From contig NZ_PYOM01000001.1 in assembly GCF_003026365.1 (NCBI RefSeq), positions 310,001 through 374,000 on the forward strand: a stretch of 64,000 nt of DNA, written 5' to 3'. Below the pieces are notes generated by a model. The model saw only the letters and a program-made list of their open reading frames with translations, did not search any database and was not told the origin of the DNA. This DNA is from Photobacterium angustum. GTDB lineage: Bacteria; Pseudomonadota; Gammaproteobacteria; Enterobacterales; Vibrionaceae. Every line of letters begins with the position of its first letter. Within the stretch, counting starts at the first letter, position 1. Made by a program: the position numbers and the translations under genes. Below are positions 11,329 to 20,799 of the stretch, piece after piece.

Positions 11329-13386
11329 TTAAACACCAATCTCACCACCATCTTCACGGCGAATAACTACCGTTGATGAACGCGGTCGAACTTCTGTACC
11401 GCTAGGTGCTGCTTCGGCGGCATTATCACTGTATGGCCAATTGCCCGGATGTTGAATATTAACAAATAGAGATTTGTAGTCAGGGCTAATGGTAAAACCT
11501 GTGACCTCACAACCATTTGGACCAACAAAGAAACGCTTTAGGTCTGCTTGATTCGAACTAGAAACGACAGTTTGGTTATCATCGCTATCTAGTAGTTGAG
11601 ATGGCACTACTGCAAGCATCTGATCATTGGTGTACTCTTCAACTTCATCAGCACCATTATCAGTTTGGATCCACATAATACCACGCTGATCGAATGCTAA
11701 ACCATCAGGACTAGCAAACTGATTTAGATCTGTTAAACCTGAGCGGTTTGTCTCTTCATCACCATTACTTGGTGAGCCGAAAACGAAAATATCCCAGTTA
11801 AACTCTGTTGGATTTTCACCTTCATCCCAGCGAATGATATGACCAAATTTATTATTTAAGCGAGGGTTTGCAGGGTTAGTGGTGTCTTTGCGTTTAGTGT
11901 TATTAGTTAGAGTGAGGTAGACAGAGCCGGTAAATGGATCAACCGCTGCCCACTCAGGACGATCCATCGGCGTTGCTCCAACCAAATCAGCTGCACCTGC
12001 AGTATTAATGATAATTTCAGCCAAAGAATTAAAGTGTGAAGCCAGTGTGTCACCTGAAGTTGTGATGCTATCAAGGGTTAATGGTAACCACGTTCCAGTA
12101 CTGTCTTCATTAAATCGAGCAACATATAGTGTGCCTTCATCCATATACTTATCACCGGTTAATAAGCGGTTTGAAGGTGATGCATCAGCGGGATCCCATA
12201 GTGCTGCTGACTCAAATTTGTACAGGTATTCAAAGCGTGAATCATGACCTGAATAAAAGACCACAGGCTTGCCTTCTTCTAGCTTGCCAAAGGTACAGCC
12301 TTCGTGGCGGAAACGCCCTAACGCGGTACGTTTTTTAGCTCGAGAGTTTTTTGTATATGGATCAATTTCAACAATGTAGCCATGACCATTGGCTTCATTT
12401 CGATAATCGTCAAGTGATGAAGTTCCTGTCGGTGCTAAATTAAAACGAGCAAATTCATCAAGACGTTCTTCATTGTGGCCTGCTAACGTTTCCCACTTAT
12501 AGCGACCTTGTAAATACTTACCTGTACCCGAAATACCAATACGATCTTGCTCTTTGGTACGTGTGCCAGTGTTAGTAAAATAGCCCGGCCAGTTTTCTTC
12601 ACAGGTGAGGTAAGTTCCCCACGGTGTATAACCGTTACCACAGTTGTTAAGTGTTCCACGTGCTTGACTACCGTCAGGTGAGAAGCGAGTGACGGTTAAC
12701 TCTGAATGTGCGAGAGGGCCTGATAAATCCATTACAGTCGCACCAGTGTAACGACGATTAAGTGGATCGTTGTCGATTAACTTCCATTGGTTATTTTCAA
12801 GTTGGATACGAACAACAGAAATACCATGAGCGTTGATCTCTTTACGGATTTCATCTATATCAGTACGTACTGCTTTGGCTCTTTCGGCATCGTTGTCCCA
12901 GTTTGAGTGCAGTGCTTGCTGATCAATGTACTCGTGGTTAATACAAAGTAATCCATCAGTAGATTGTTCGTTTAATGGAAAAAAGTGCATGCCGTCATGG
13001 TGCATACCTAATGCATTTAATTGATCAGTACTGTTATTTGTACCATCATTTTTCCATGCATTTGCAGCCGCATTTAATGGTGTACCCCAAGGGACTAATA
13101 CTTGTGCGGTGTAGCCTGAAGGAATTGATACGGCATCAGTTAACGAACCAGGGATAGAATCGAAATTTAAAACAGCTTGAGAACGATCTGCTACCTTTGC
13201 CGTTGCTTCAGTTGAACTTGAAGAGTTACAACCAGCAAGACCTAATGCACCAAGAGCTGACATTGCACCCATACCTAAGCCACCCTTTAGGATGCTTCGG
13301 CGTTGCAAGTTAGCTTGAAGGACATCTTCAAATGCTTTGTTATTACTGGTGTTATAGCGGGTAGGATCGAACGTTTCCTTACTCAT
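11329..13386 (-). CDS. PhoX-type (DUF839) phosphatase, Tat-exported
   Basis: 685 aa protein of the PhoX/DUF839 family, calcium/iron-dependent alkaline phosphatases that release phosphate from phosphomonoesters outside the cytoplasm. The N-terminus carries a twin-arginine motif RRSILKG (about residues 29-35), a hydrophobic stretch and a lipobox-like LAGC, so a Tat-exported lipoprotein is possible. Family blocks LLCINHEY, WGTYLTCEENWPGYF and FRHEGCTFGK are recognisable. The start has a good AGGAAAGC ribosome site. It is monocistronic and convergent with sucD. A PhoB-like repeat lies 68-96 bp upstream. Substrate range cannot be read from sequence. Confidence 0.88.
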   Translation of the reverse strand: MSKETFDPTRYNTSNNKAFEDVLQANLQRRSILKGGLGMGAMSALGALGLAGCNSSSSTEATAKVADRSQAVLNFDSIPGSLTDAVSIPSGYTAQVLVPWGTPLNAAANAWKNDGTNNSTDQLNALGMHHDGMHFFPLNEQSTDGLLCINHEYIDQQALHSNWDNDAERAKAVRTDIDEIRKEINAHGISVVRIQLENNQWKLIDNDPLNRRYTGATVMDLSGPLAHSELTVTRFSPDGSQARGTLNNCGNGYTPWGTYLTCEENWPGYFTNTGTRTKEQDRIGISGTGKYLQGRYKWETLAGHNEERLDEFARFNLAPTGTSSLDDYRNEANGHGYIVEIDPYTKNSRAKKRTALGRFRHEGCTFGKLEEGKPVVFYSGHDSRFEYLYKFESAALWDPADASPSNRLLTGDKYMDEGTLYVARFNEDSTGTWLPLTLDSITTSGDTLASHFNSLAEIIINTAGAADLVGATPMDRPEWAAVDPFTGSVYLTLTNNTKRKDTTNPANPRLNNKFGHIIRWDEGENPTEFNWDIFVFGSPSNGDEETNRSGLTDLNQFASPDGLAFDQRGIMWIQTDNGADEVEEYTNDQMLAVVPSQLLDSDDNQTVVSSSNQADLKRFFVGPNGCEVTGFTISPDYKSLFVNIQHPGNWPYSDNAAEAAPSGTEVRPRSSTVVIRREDGGEIGV

Positions 13387-13453
13387 TGCTTTGCTTTCCT
13401 GTGTTTATTAATTATTTAATAAGTTGAACAGGGAAGATATTAAGAATGGGTAG

Positions 13454-13482
13454 TGACAGAATTTGTCTATTATTGTGACATT
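13454..13482 (-). promoter_or_regulatory. Possible PhoB box upstream of the PhoX-type gene
   Basis: On the minus strand ATGTCAC, AATA, a weak heptamer ATAGACA, AATT and CTGTCAC give TGTCA-type heptamers on the 11-bp period of a Pho box (CTGTCAT repeats). The outer two units match 5-6 of 7; the middle one does not. Location and the phosphatase downstream support it, but it is only a pattern match. Confidence 0.45.
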
Positions 13483-13527
13483 TATATTTAAATAATATTG
13501 TCAGCTACCCAATTAATGAAGATAAGG

Positions 13528-14313
13528 TTAACGCGCTGTTCGTTTTAGCTGGCTAAGCATAAACATCGCAGCAGCTGATACAACAACAGAAGGGCCTGCC
13601 GGTGTGTCGTAATGCCATGACATTGCAAGACCAAGAACCACTGCTATTGCGCCAATAATTGACGCCAATACGGCCATTGATTCTGGACTGTGTGAAAAAC
13701 GTCGTGAGGTCGCAGCAGGAATGATAAGTAATGATGTAATGATCAATGCGCCAACAAATTTCATCGCAACAGCGATTACCATACCTACCATTAACATCAG
13801 TAACAGGCGCATTAAATCGACATTTACACCTTCTACTTGAGCCATTTCTTCACTAATAGTCATCGAAAGTAATGGTCGCCATAGATAAATTAATAAAGCT
13901 AAAACGACAGCACCACCACAATATATCCATAATAGATCATTAGTGGTCACAGCCAGTAAATCACCAAATAAGTAAGACATTAAGTCGATACGAACATTGT
14001 CGAGGAAGCTCACAGCAACTAAACCTAGCGATAAAGCGCTATGGGCTAAGATACCCAGTAAAGTATCTGTGGCCACATAACGTTGTTTTTGTAGCGTAAC
14101 AAGTACAACGGCAAGAACTAAACAACAGATAACCAATGCTAGGTTTAAGTTGATATTAAAGAGAAAACCTAGCGCAATACCAAGTAGAGAGGCATGAGAT
14201 AATGTATCGCCAAAATAGGCCATTTTTCGCCAAACAACAAATGAGCCCAATGGACCGGCGAGAATTGCAATACCAATACCAGCGATCAGTGCAGGTAGAA
14301 GAAACTCAATCAT
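13528..14313 (-). CDS. znuB: Zinc ABC transporter permease
   Basis: Inner-membrane permease of the ZnuABC high-affinity zinc importer, 261 aa (E. coli 261). It is a hydrophobic protein of the ABC-3 family with 7-8 predicted helices. The N-terminal [29 protein letters not shown] region contains the conserved membrane Asp/His and coupling segment. It overlaps znuC by 4 bases and is co-transcribed from the znuC side of the divergent Zur-controlled region. No clear terminator is visible after its stop. Confidence 0.96.
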   Translation of the reverse strand: MIEFLLPALIAGIGIAILAGPLGSFVVWRKMAYFGDTLSHASLLGIALGFLFNINLNLALVICCLVLAVVLVTLQKQRYVATDTLLGILAHSALSLGLVAVSFLDNVRIDLMSYLFGDLLAVTTNDLLWIYCGGAVVLALLIYLWRPLLSMTISEEMAQVEGVNVDLMRLLLMLMVGMVIAVAMKFVGALIITSLLIIPAATSRRFSHSPESMAVLASIIGAIAVVLGLAMSWHYDTPAGPSVVVSAAAMFMLSQLKRTAR

Positions 14314-15074
14314 GCTCTTGATTCCTTATGGTTATTACAGCATTTATGAGTTTTATTTGAATCGTCATGCTGGTGGTTATGCTTATGTTCATAGACAGCA
14401 AGCTGTTCTGTCGATGTTTGACCGAATAATGCAATATATTTAGGGTGGCTCGTCACAGTCAGTGGGCTACCAGAGCAGCAGATGTGATGTTGCAAACAAA
14501 TCACATTATCCGTTTTTGCCATGACAAGGTGTAAGTCGTGAGAAACCATCAAGATGGCACAGTTAAGTAAATCACGTAACTGTTGGATCAGGCGATATAG
14601 CTCTAATTGACCATTTACATCAACCCCCTGTACTGGCTCATCAAGTACCAGTAAATCCGGTTTTTGCAATAAGGCGCGCGCAAGTAAGACACGTTGCATC
14701 TCACCGCCAGATAGGCCATGCATATCGCTATTAAGTAAATGACGACCATTAACCATGTTTAATGCTTCGATACGTTGTTCTTGATTATAACGCCCAGCAA
14801 GACGCATAAAACGATCGACAGAAAGAGGTAGAGTGTTATTCAGGCGTAGCTTTTGAGGTACATAACCAATACGAATTCCTTTTTTACGAACCACTTTTCC
14901 TTTTGTGGCTTTACTCAATCCTGTTATGACTTTTACTAAGGTTGATTTACCTGCACCATTAGGACCAATTAAGGTGGTAATTTCACCGCGTTCAAGCTTG
15001 AGCGTAATATTATCCAAAACATCACGTTCACCAAATGAGACAGTGACTGATTGTAGTTCGATTAGGGTTGACAT
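14310..15074 (-). CDS. znuC: Zinc ABC transporter ATP-binding protein
   Basis: ATPase of ZnuABC, 254 aa. The Walker A motif is GPNGAGKST (about residues 38-46). The ABC signature is [15 protein letters not shown], Walker B is [12 protein letters not shown], and the switch His is in MVSHDLH. The C-terminus is His/Cys-rich ([16 protein letters not shown]), a tail common in vibrio ZnuC and possibly metal-binding. It is divergent from znuA over two palindromes resembling Zur operators and overlaps znuB by 4 bases. Confidence 0.96.
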   Translation of the reverse strand: MSTLIELQSVTVSFGERDVLDNITLKLERGEITTLIGPNGAGKSTLVKVITGLSKATKGKVVRKKGIRIGYVPQKLRLNNTLPLSVDRFMRLAGRYNQEQRIEALNMVNGRHLLNSDMHGLSGGEMQRVLLARALLQKPDLLVLDEPVQGVDVNGQLELYRLIQQLRDLLNCAILMVSHDLHLVMAKTDNVICLQHHICCSGSPLTVTSHPKYIALFGQTSTEQLAVYEHKHNHQHDDSNKTHKCCNNHKESRA

Positions 15075-15110
15075 AAAGGAAGTTGTCTTAATAGGCTTTA
15101 GAAATAAAAG

Positions 15111-15153
15111 GTAATGTTATAATATAACATTACTGATGTGTTATATTATAACA
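15111..15153. promoter_or_regulatory. Tandem Zur-like operators, znuC/znuA
   Basis: A 23-bp near-perfect palindrome with core TGTTATAATATAACA (15111-15133) and a second 15-bp palindrome TGTTATATTATAACA (15139-15153) lie 24 bp centre to centre. Both match the gammaproteobacterial Zur box core. They sit 37 bp from the znuC start and 90 bp from the znuA start, so both divergent transcripts are probably repressed when zinc is plentiful. Confidence 0.85.
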
Positions 15154-15243
15154 TTATCATATTCGTTAGGGAATATACTGTTATATCATATAAATAATTA
15201 GCAGTATAAAAATGCAATACTTATTTTTTAGGATAATAAAATA

Positions 15244-16338
15244 ATGCAGCGTATATCATCATTGTTTTGTGCAGCAGCTCTGGCTTTATCAGGTTCTGCA
15301 ATGGCAGACGACTTTAAAGTTGTTACAACCATTAAACCATTAAACCTTATTGTTAGTGAGTTAGTTCAAGGTGCAGCAAAGTCAGATGCAATCTTACCGC
15401 CAGGAGCTTCTCCACACGATTATGCATTACGTCCATCAGATGTAAAAAAATTGAATGATGCTGATCTTGTTATTTGGGTAGGGCCTCAATTAGAAACATT
15501 TTTAACAAAACTTATGGCTACAAACCCAAATAGTTTCGCTTTGACAAAACAAGCTGGTATTCATTTTCTAAATTATGGCGAGAAAGGCAGTGATGACCAT
15601 AGTGATCATGCTGGCCACGGTCATGCTGACCATGGCGATCATGCTAGCCACGACGGTCATGATGACCATGGCGATCATGCTAGCCACGACGGTCATGATG
15701 ACCATGGCGATCATGCTGACCACGACGGTCATCATGCAGGCCACGAGGGTCACGATGACCATGGCGATCATGCAGACCATGATGGTCACGATGAACATGC
15801 AGGACACCATCATCATCACCATTCTGGACTCGATCCGCATTTCTGGATGGGGCCAAAACAGACAATTGAAGCTGCAAATGTGATCACGGAAGCACTGATT
15901 AAACATGACCCATTGCATAAAACTGTTTATCTCGCTAATCTTTCAACGTTTACCTCTGAAGTTAACCAAGCAGTCAGTGAGCTTAATGCGGAAATAAAGC
16001 CTCTTTCAAATAAAGGCTACTTTGTTTTTCATGACGGTTATGGTTATTTCGAACACCAATTTGGTCTGAATAACTTAGGGCACTTTACTGTTGAACCTGA
16101 CCGTAAGCCTGGTGCTAAAACTCTGATAGCTATTCGTGAATCATTAAAAGATAAGCAAGCTTATTGTGTATTCAGTGAGCCGCAGTTTTCTCCAGCAGTT
16201 GTTGATAGCGTAACTAAAGGCACAGAGGTAAACATAGGAACCCTTGATCCAATGGCGACCAATGTCCAAGTGGGTAAGGGAGGATACGTCCGTTTTATTA
16301 AGGAACTCGGACAGAGCTTTACCAAGTGTTTAAAATAG
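15244..16338 (+). CDS. znuA: Zinc ABC transporter periplasmic binding protein
   Basis: Zinc-capturing solute-binding protein of the cluster A-I family, 364 aa. A Sec signal peptide ends at about SAMA/DD (residue 21-22). The Zn site includes His in PPGASPHDYALRPS, His after the loop (LDPHFWMGP) and FVFHDGYGYFEHQFG. Between them lies an unusually long, almost pure His/Asp/Gly/Ala loop (about residues 116-197) that should bind several Zn ions and deliver them. The loop is encoded by near-perfect tandem DNA repeats. It is divergent from znuCB, and mepM follows after 3 bases. Confidence 0.97.
   Translation: MQRISSLFCAAALALSGSAMADDFKVVTTIKPLNLIVSELVQGAAKSDAILPPGASPHDYALRPSDVKKLNDADLVIWVGPQLETFLTKLMATNPNSFALTKQAGIHFLNYGEKGSDDHSDHAGHGHADHGDHASHDGHDDHGDHASHDGHDDHGDHADHDGHHAGHEGHDDHGDHADHDGHDEHAGHHHHHHSGLDPHFWMGPKQTIEAANVITEALIKHDPLHKTVYLANLSTFTSEVNQAVSELNAEIKPLSNKGYFVFHDGYGYFEHQFGLNNLGHFTVEPDRKPGAKTLIAIRESLKDKQAYCVFSEPQFSPAVVDSVTKGTEVNIGTLDPMATNVQVGKGGYVRFIKELGQSFTKCLK
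15637..15708 (+). repeat. znuA: Two perfect 36-bp tandem repeats in the znuA His loop
   Basis: Positions 15637-15672 and 15673-15708 are identical 36-mers encoding DHASHDGHDDHG. Degenerate copies flank them from about 15600 to 15800. Unit length is a multiple of three, so copy-number change would lengthen or shorten the metal-binding loop without frameshift. Confidence 0.9.
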
Positions 16339-16341
16339 AAA

Positions 16342-17703
16342 ATGAAATTATATCAAGCGGTAGCAACTTCTATTAAAGAGCTGCCGCGTCAGCACAAAAT
16401 TGCGTTAGTTTCCACCTCTGTGCTTATGATGGCTGCCATAATGTGGCAGCCATCAAAATCACAAGTAACTTTCCCATCAGCAAGCGTCAATAAGCGTGTT
16501 GATGTCACATTGCCATCTAAACTAGATTTATTATCTGAACAAGATAGTGAGCCCTTAGGTGTGTCTCTTGATCAAAATGATCCTGAATTCCAAGCGCCAA
16601 AAGATGAAATAGAGCAACAACTTGATGATGCAAAAGTTGAAGTTGAGCATAAACATCGAGTGGCATCGGGTGAAACGTTAGGGATTATCTTTTCACAGTA
16701 TGGTTTGCCTATTTCAGATATGTACCGCTTAATTGATGCAAATAAGTCGGTACAGAATTTGCGCGTTGGACAAACACTTGAGTGGGAAGTCAATGATGAT
16801 GGAAAATTAACAGAACTTAAAATTATCCGCAGTAAAAAAATAACGGATGCTTTTACACTATCGAAAAAAGGTTATACCTATAAAGAGATAGTTCAAAAAG
16901 GTGAAATGAAACCCGTTACTCTTATCGGTCGTGTAAATGGTAGTTTTTATAATTCAGCTCGAGCCGCTGGCCTAACACCGACTCAGATCCAAACATTAGT
17001 TAAAGCCTTACAGTGGAAATTTAACCTTGGACGTGAAGCACGTAAAGGGGATCGTTTTGCTGTAGGTATTGATCGAGAATTTATTGATGGCAAGGCGGTA
17101 GGTAAAGGTGATGTAAATGCTTTTTACTACAAATCAGCGAATGGTAAAAATTCAACCTTTATTGTTAGAGGTGATGATGATCAGTTCTATGACAGTAGTG
17201 GACACAGTTTAAACCGAGCATTTAGACGTATTCCAACTGCGAAACGTTACCGTATTAGCTCTCCTTTTAACCCTAACCGTTTGCACCCAGTTACTGGGCG
17301 TCGTTCGCCACATAATGGTACCGATTTTGCGGTTCCGATTGGCACATCTGTTTTGGCTGCAGGTGATGGTGTCGTTGTAAAATCACGTTACCACCCATTA
17401 GCAGGTAATTATATTGTCGTTAAGCATGGTCGAGAATATATGACACGTTATTTACACCTAAGTAAACGTGAAGTGAAGGTGGGTGATAAAGTGAAAATGG
17501 GTCAACGCATTGCTAAAAGTGGTAATACCGGGCGTTCAACTGGCCCACACTTACATTTTGAATTGATAAAAAATGGTCGTCCTGTTAACGCAATGAAAGT
17601 ATCCTTGCCACAAGCCGATCCACTCTATGGTAAAGAACGTAAAAATTTCATGAAACAAGTTAGCTTTTATAAGAATAAATTTAACGATGTAATATCGAGC
17701 TAA
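16342..17703 (+). CDS. mepM: Murein DD-endopeptidase, M23 family
   Basis: Cell-wall hydrolase of the MepM (YebA) type that cleaves D-Ala-mDAP crosslinks to allow peptidoglycan growth. 453 aa (E. coli 440). An N-terminal membrane anchor covers about residues 22-36. An OapA/LysM-like peptidoglycan-binding region (HRVASGETLGIIFSQYG) covers about 100-150. The C-terminal LytM/M23 domain has zinc ligands in HNGTDFAV and HLHFEL. It starts 3 bases after znuA with little Shine-Dalgarno, which suggests coupling to znuA; the znuA-mepM neighbourhood is as in E. coli. Zinc-dependent, so co-expression with zinc uptake makes sense. Confidence 0.93.
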   Translation: MKLYQAVATSIKELPRQHKIALVSTSVLMMAAIMWQPSKSQVTFPSASVNKRVDVTLPSKLDLLSEQDSEPLGVSLDQNDPEFQAPKDEIEQQLDDAKVEVEHKHRVASGETLGIIFSQYGLPISDMYRLIDANKSVQNLRVGQTLEWEVNDDGKLTELKIIRSKKITDAFTLSKKGYTYKEIVQKGEMKPVTLIGRVNGSFYNSARAAGLTPTQIQTLVKALQWKFNLGREARKGDRFAVGIDREFIDGKAVGKGDVNAFYYKSANGKNSTFIVRGDDDQFYDSSGHSLNRAFRRIPTAKRYRISSPFNPNRLHPVTGRRSPHNGTDFAVPIGTSVLAAGDGVVVKSRYHPLAGNYIVVKHGREYMTRYLHLSKREVKVGDKVKMGQRIAKSGNTGRSTGPHLHFELIKNGRPVNAMKVSLPQADPLYGKERKNFMKQVSFYKNKFNDVISS

Positions 17704-17716
17704 GTTGTTTAATCGT

Positions 17717-17747
17717 AAAAAAAGCGCACATATCGTGCGCTTTTTTT
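17717..17747 (+). terminator. Terminator after mepM
   Basis: Stem GCGCAC/GTGCGC extended by A7/T7 with loop ATATC, followed directly by the T-run. It ends the znuA-mepM unit. Confidence 0.9.
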
Positions 17748-17960
17748 ATGGTTTTTCTCACTGAATTTAACTAATCAAAAACTTTTTTTAAATTAACCAA
17801 AAAATGACAACTTATCCCTTTAAAGAATTAAGTGGCTGTATTTACGTTCCTTTTTGACAATTCCATGTCGGTTTTTAGCGATGTAATGGCAAAAAACAAA
17901 TGTTTTTTTGATTTATGACAAGACATGAAATGTATCAATATGTAAAATTCAAATTAGAAA

Positions 17961-17975
17961 TGCTAATAATTCTTA
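17961..17975 (+). promoter_or_regulatory. Fur-like box upstream of feoA
   Basis: TGCTAATAATTCTTA matches 11 of 14 positions of the 7-1-7 Fur inverted repeat (TGATAAT-N-ATTATCA). It is 18 bp before the feoA start in an AT-rich leader. Iron repression of feoABC is expected from the family; the site is an eye match only. Confidence 0.5.
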
Positions 17976-17993
17976 TTAAGGTAACGATTTACT

Positions 17994-18221
17994 ATGAAGC
18001 TGTCAGAGATGTCGTGCGGAAACCGTGGGACCGTCATTAATATGTCTGCATTACCCTCAGCGACAAGAAAAAAGTTAATGGTTATGGGGTTACTACCTCG
18101 TACTGAAATTACCGTTGTTCGCCTAGCACCGTTGGGTGATCCGCTTCAAGTGCGTGTACGTGGTGTTGATATCGCTTTACGCAAGCAAATTGCTGAAAAT
18201 ATCGAGGTTGAGGCACTGTAA
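17994..18221 (+). CDS. feoA: Ferrous iron transport protein A
   Basis: Small cytoplasmic SH3-like protein, 75 aa (the usual size), needed for FeoB activity. The typical core is visible: MGLLPRTEITVVRLAPLGDPLQVRVRG as successive beta strands. It is the first gene of feoABC; its stop overlaps the feoB ATG by one base. AAGG lies upstream of the start. Confidence 0.95.
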   Translation: MKLSEMSCGNRGTVINMSALPSATRKKLMVMGLLPRTEITVVRLAPLGDPLQVRVRGVDIALRKQIAENIEVEAL

Positions 18222-20512
18222 TGCAATATAATATTCTTACTGTTGGTAATCCGAATAGTGGTAAAACAACGTTGTTTAATGGCTTAACTGGCGCTAAACA
18301 ACAAGTTGGTAACTGGGCCGGTGTGACGGTTGAGAAAAAAACCGGTCGCTACCAACATAACGGTGATGACTTCGCTCTGACTGATCTTCCTGGTATCTAT
18401 AATCTTGATAGTGCGAACGATGCAAATAGCCTTGATGAGGCAATTGCTTCTCGGGCTATTTTAACAACGCCTGCTGACGTTATTATTAACGTAGTTGATG
18501 CTTCTAGCTTAGAACGTAGTTTGTACATGACGCTTCAACTTCGTGAGTTAGGTCGACCTATGGTTGTTGTGCTTAATAAGATGGATGTACTTAAGCGACA
18601 ACGTCAGGTATTGGATATTAAAGCACTAGAAAAAGCACTGGGTTGTCCTGTATTAGCGTTATCTGCTAACAATATGGAGCGTATTGCTGAGTTTAAATCT
18701 AAGCTACACAAGATGCTCACGCAAGGTGTTGTAGTTAAAGACTTTAAACTCGACTACGGTCAAGATTTTGAGCAGGCAGTAAGCCAATTAGAGTCTTTAT
18801 TTCAAAGTAATGACAAGTTAGAACCTCGCGCACAGGGTATTCGTGTCTTAGAAAATGATACCCTTGTCATAAATACGATGTCTGATGAAGATAAAATTAA
18901 AGCGTGTGGTTTACGTGCAAACCTAATTAATACAGTTGATCCTGATATTCAAGTTGCGGATGTCCGTTATACTTTCTTACATCAGTTATGCCAAAAGGTT
19001 CGTCGTCAAGAAGGACGTTTAAGCAATAGCTTTAGCAACAAAATTGATAGCATATTACTAAACCGCTTTGTTGGTATCCCATTCTTTTTCTTAGTAATGT
19101 ACACGATGTTTATGTTTGCTATTAACATTGGTAGTGCATTCATTGATTTCTTTGATATTAGTTTCGGTGCGCTACTTGTTGATGGTGGTCATTATTTATT
19201 AGATGACCATTTACCTGTTTGGTTAGTAACGGTGATTGCTGACGGTATAGGTGGCGGTATTCAAACCGTGGCGACTTTCATTCCTGTTATTGCTTGTTTG
19301 TACCTATTCCTTGCTATGCTAGAAAGCTCTGGCTATATGGCGCGTGCTGCTTTCGTACTAGATAAAGTTATGCAAAAGGTAGGTCTACCGGGTAAAGCGT
19401 TCGTTCCTCTTGTACTTGGCTTTGGTTGTAATGTGCCTGCTATTATGGCAACACGTACTCTTGAACAAGAACGTGAGCGTAAGTTAGCTGCAGCAATGGC
19501 ACCGTTTATGTCATGTGGTGCACGCCTACCGGTATATGCATTATTTGCGGCGGCATTCTTCCCAGAAAATGGTCAAAATGTTGTATTCGCATTGTATTTA
19601 TTAGGTATTGCAGCCGCTGTTCTTACTGGAATCATCTTGCGTGCAACAGTGTATCCTGGTTCAAGTGATAGCTTTATTATGGAAATGCCTAATTACGAAT
19701 TTCCAACGATTCGTAATGTTGTAATAAAGACTTGGCAAAAACTTAAGCGCTTTGTATTTGGTGCGGGTAAAACAATCGTTGTTGTTGTTGCTATTTTGAG
19801 CTTCTTTAATTCATTAGGTACTGATGGCTCATTTGGTAACGAAGATACGTCTAAATCTGTACTTTCAAAAGCTGCGCAAGTTGTAACACCAGTATTAGAG
19901 CCTATTGGTGTGAAAGCTGATAATTGGCCGGCAACAGTTGGTATCATTACTGGTATCTTTGCTAAAGAAGCTGTTGTTGGAACACTAAATAGCTTATATG
20001 CACCAGCGACAGATGATAGCGGTGAAGAGTACAATTTGGTTGCAAGTTTACAAGAAGCGGTTCAATCAATTGGCGATAACTTGGCAGATTTAAGCTTTAG
20101 TGACCCGTTAGGTATTGAAGTTGGTGATTTAGGTGATAAACAAGCAGCAGCAGAAGAGCAGGGTGTAGATGAGTCTGTATTTGGTAACATTCAGGCGAAC
20201 TTTGTGAGTGGTGCTGCAGCAATGTCTTACTTGATTTTCATCTTGCTATACACGCCATGTGCTGCTGCAATGGGAGCATACGTTCGTGAGTTTGGTCAGA
20301 AGTTTGCGTGGTTTATTGCTGGGTGGACTATGTTAATGGCTTACTCGTTTGCTACTTGGTTCTATCAAATTGCTCACTTTGTTGATCACCCTGCAGCGAG
20401 TGCATTCTGGATAGCATTCTTTATCTTGATTAATGTTGGTCTCTTCTTGTTATTGAAACGAGAAGGTAAAAAGCAGAAAAACATTGAAATTGAAGGGTTA
20501 TTAGTCGAATGA
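18221..20512 (+). CDS. feoB: Ferrous iron transporter B
   Basis: Inner-membrane Fe(II) importer, 763 aa (E. coli 773). The N-terminal G domain has G1 GNPNSGKTT (about residues 8-16), G3 DLPGIYNL and G4 NKMD, and is followed by the GDI-like helical region. The C-terminal membrane half has two Gate motifs and the conserved Cys in FVPLVLGFGCNVPAI and FMSCGARLPVY. The C-terminus overlaps feoC by 4 bases. Together with FeoA and FeoC it forms the anaerobic/microaerobic iron route. Confidence 0.97.
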   Translation: MQYNILTVGNPNSGKTTLFNGLTGAKQQVGNWAGVTVEKKTGRYQHNGDDFALTDLPGIYNLDSANDANSLDEAIASRAILTTPADVIINVVDASSLERSLYMTLQLRELGRPMVVVLNKMDVLKRQRQVLDIKALEKALGCPVLALSANNMERIAEFKSKLHKMLTQGVVVKDFKLDYGQDFEQAVSQLESLFQSNDKLEPRAQGIRVLENDTLVINTMSDEDKIKACGLRANLINTVDPDIQVADVRYTFLHQLCQKVRRQEGRLSNSFSNKIDSILLNRFVGIPFFFLVMYTMFMFAINIGSAFIDFFDISFGALLVDGGHYLLDDHLPVWLVTVIADGIGGGIQTVATFIPVIACLYLFLAMLESSGYMARAAFVLDKVMQKVGLPGKAFVPLVLGFGCNVPAIMATRTLEQERERKLAAAMAPFMSCGARLPVYALFAAAFFPENGQNVVFALYLLGIAAAVLTGIILRATVYPGSSDSFIMEMPNYEFPTIRNVVIKTWQKLKRFVFGAGKTIVVVVAILSFFNSLGTDGSFGNEDTSKSVLSKAAQVVTPVLEPIGVKADNWPATVGIITGIFAKEAVVGTLNSLYAPATDDSGEEYNLVASLQEAVQSIGDNLADLSFSDPLGIEVGDLGDKQAAAEEQGVDESVFGNIQANFVSGAAAMSYLIFILLYTPCAAAMGAYVREFGQKFAWFIAGWTMLMAYSFATWFYQIAHFVDHPAASAFWIAFFILINVGLFLLLKREGKKQKNIEIEGLLVE

Positions 20513-20751
20513 TCTTACAACAGCTAAAACAATATATTGAACAATATGGACGTGTGAGTCGTAAGCAACTTTCTGATCACTTTGGTATGTCTGAAGATGG
20601 TGTAGAAGCAATGCTTGATGTATGGATTCGTAAAGGTTCAGTTGGAAAAGAATTGGTTGGCTGTGAAAGTTCAGACTGTTGTCAACCTGCGAAAGAGATT
20701 TGGTATCGTTGTTTATCTGCTAACGAATTATCAATAACGGTAATGCGATAG
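20509..20751 (+). CDS. feoC: FeoC-like regulator
   Basis: 80 aa winged-helix protein. The N-terminal HTH is visible in VSRKQLSDHFGMSEDGVEAMLDVWIRKGSV split over two helices. The wing carries four Cys (C52, C57, C58, C68) of the kind that binds an oxygen-sensitive Fe-S cluster in FeoC. The start overlaps the feoB stop by 4 bases (ATGA). It probably stabilises FeoB or senses redox state. Confidence 0.88.
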   Translation: MILQQLKQYIEQYGRVSRKQLSDHFGMSEDGVEAMLDVWIRKGSVGKELVGCESSDCCQPAKEIWYRCLSANELSITVMR

Positions 20752-20765
20752 AAGGCAGTAAAGTC

Positions 20766-20793
20766 AAAAGGCAGCTTAATTAAGCTGCCTTTT
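20766..20793. terminator. Bidirectional terminator feoC / HIT gene
   Basis: A perfect 14+14 palindrome (AAAAGGCAGCTTAA and its complement) is followed by T-runs on both strands. It separates convergent feoC and the HIT-family gene. Confidence 0.9.
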
Positions 20794-20799
20794 TTAATG

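Noticed and set aside
15600-15810. Short direct repeats resembling a CRISPR array
   Set aside because: The repeats are in frame, encode a His/Asp loop of ZnuA and have no unique spacers of uniform length.
15568-15918. Met/Val-rich open frame on the minus strand across the znuA repeats
   Set aside because: It is the reverse of the His-rich loop; no ribosome site or homology, and znuA is clearly real.
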